Source: Clostridia bacterium
Lineage (GTDB): Bacteria > Bacillota_A > Clostridia > Christensenellales > Aristaeellaceae
Assembly (NCBI GenBank): GCA_017648805.1
Contig: JAGCIC010000060.1
Coordinates: forward strand, 1 to 5,857
Direction of reading: 5' to 3'
Length of the DNA stretch: 5,857 nt
How positions within the stretch are numbered: the stretch's first letter is position 1; every line of letters begins with the position of its first letter. The position numbers and the translations under genes were made by a program. The notes beneath the pieces were generated by a model. That model was not told the DNA's origin. It worked only from the letters and a program-made list of their open reading frames with translations, and did no database searches. Shown one piece after another: positions 5,582 through 5,857 of this stretch.

Positions 5582-5857
5582 ATGAAGAAGTTTACAGCGC
5601 TGATCATAGCCGTGATGCTGCTGGTGTCCGCCTTCGCCGTAGCTGACGAAGTGGTCCTGAACGGAAACACGGTTTTTAAGACCGATGTCGCTACCTTCAT
5701 CCAGCAGTTCAACACTCTGGCTTCCCAGATGAATTACGGATTTGAGTGGTCCAACGAGCCTAACACCGAAGCGGGCTACAACAAGCATATCGGCTGGTCC
5801 TCGGACGAACTGTGCACCATCATCCTGCACGAAGATGCGGACGGCCTGTTCGCTTTC
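5582..5857 (+). CDS. Secreted protein of unknown function (3' end outside window)
   Basis: The frame opens at ATG 5582 and is still open after 92 codons at the right edge. AAGGAGA at 5567-5573 is a strong ribosome binding site with nine bases of spacing. The N-terminus is a classic Sec signal peptide: MKK, a hydrophobic core of about 14 residues, then AFAVA with likely cleavage before Asp22. There is no lipobox cysteine, so it should be exported and not lipid-anchored. The mature part begins DEVVLNGNTVFKTDVATFIQ and continues with an aromatic- and Asn-rich stretch (MNYGFEWSNEPN). I recognise no domain. The strong promoter suggests an abundant exported product. It diverges from the exonuclease-HD gene; the 156 bases between them hold both promoters and no other gene. 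Confidence 0.85.
   Translation, partial: MKKFTALIIAVMLLVSAFAVADEVVLNGNTVFKTDVATFIQQFNTLASQMNYGFEWSNEPNTEAGYNKHIGWSSDELCTIILHEDADGLFAF

Overview
The window looks like chromosome from an anaerobic, fairly GC-rich member of the Bacillota (Clostridia-like), possibly a gut or rumen organism. This is an inference from purine-rich ribosome binding sites, near-consensus TATAAT promoters, GH4 glycosidases beside a Gfo/Idh/MocA oxidoreductase, and tRNA genes without encoded CCA. No gene gives a precise taxonomic marker.

Left part (1-2581), carbohydrate use. Two glycoside hydrolase family 4 (GH4) genes diverge from a 210-base region. The leftward one (minus, cut by the window edge) has the CHGV active-site signature of alpha-glucosidase/alpha-galactosidase-type GH4. 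The rightward one (plus, 465 aa) has CHEV, close to the alpha-glucuronidase-type signature. Each has its own promoter, and a hairpin terminator that can work in both directions closes the rightward gene. GH4 enzymes use NAD+ and a divalent metal to split glycosides by an oxidation-elimination route, so the pair suggests breakdown of neutral and uronic alpha-glycosides.

Middle (2597-3872). A Gfo/Idh/MocA-type oxidoreductase gene faces the second GH4 gene. Its reading frame carries an in-frame TGA between the NAD-binding glycine loop and the rest of the protein, and its best-placed initiation codon is ATT, not ATG. It looks like a recently damaged gene, unless the lesions are base-call errors or recoding. 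Just upstream is a tRNA-Thr(CGU)/tRNA-Pro(CGG) operon with a clear promoter and terminator; the damaged gene begins about 25 bases after the terminator's T-run.

Right part (3977-5857). A 482-codon minus-strand gene encodes an unusual fusion: an N-terminal DEDDh 3'-5' exonuclease, a central putative zinc knuckle, a strongly basic linker, and a C-terminal HD domain resembling the SpoT/Rel (p)ppGpp hydrolase fold but lacking several hydrolase residues. This is the most interesting object in the window. Divergent from it, a strong extended -10 promoter drives a secreted protein of unknown function that runs off the right edge. There is no gene-free stretch longer than 300 bases, and I see no mobile element, CRISPR array or integrase.
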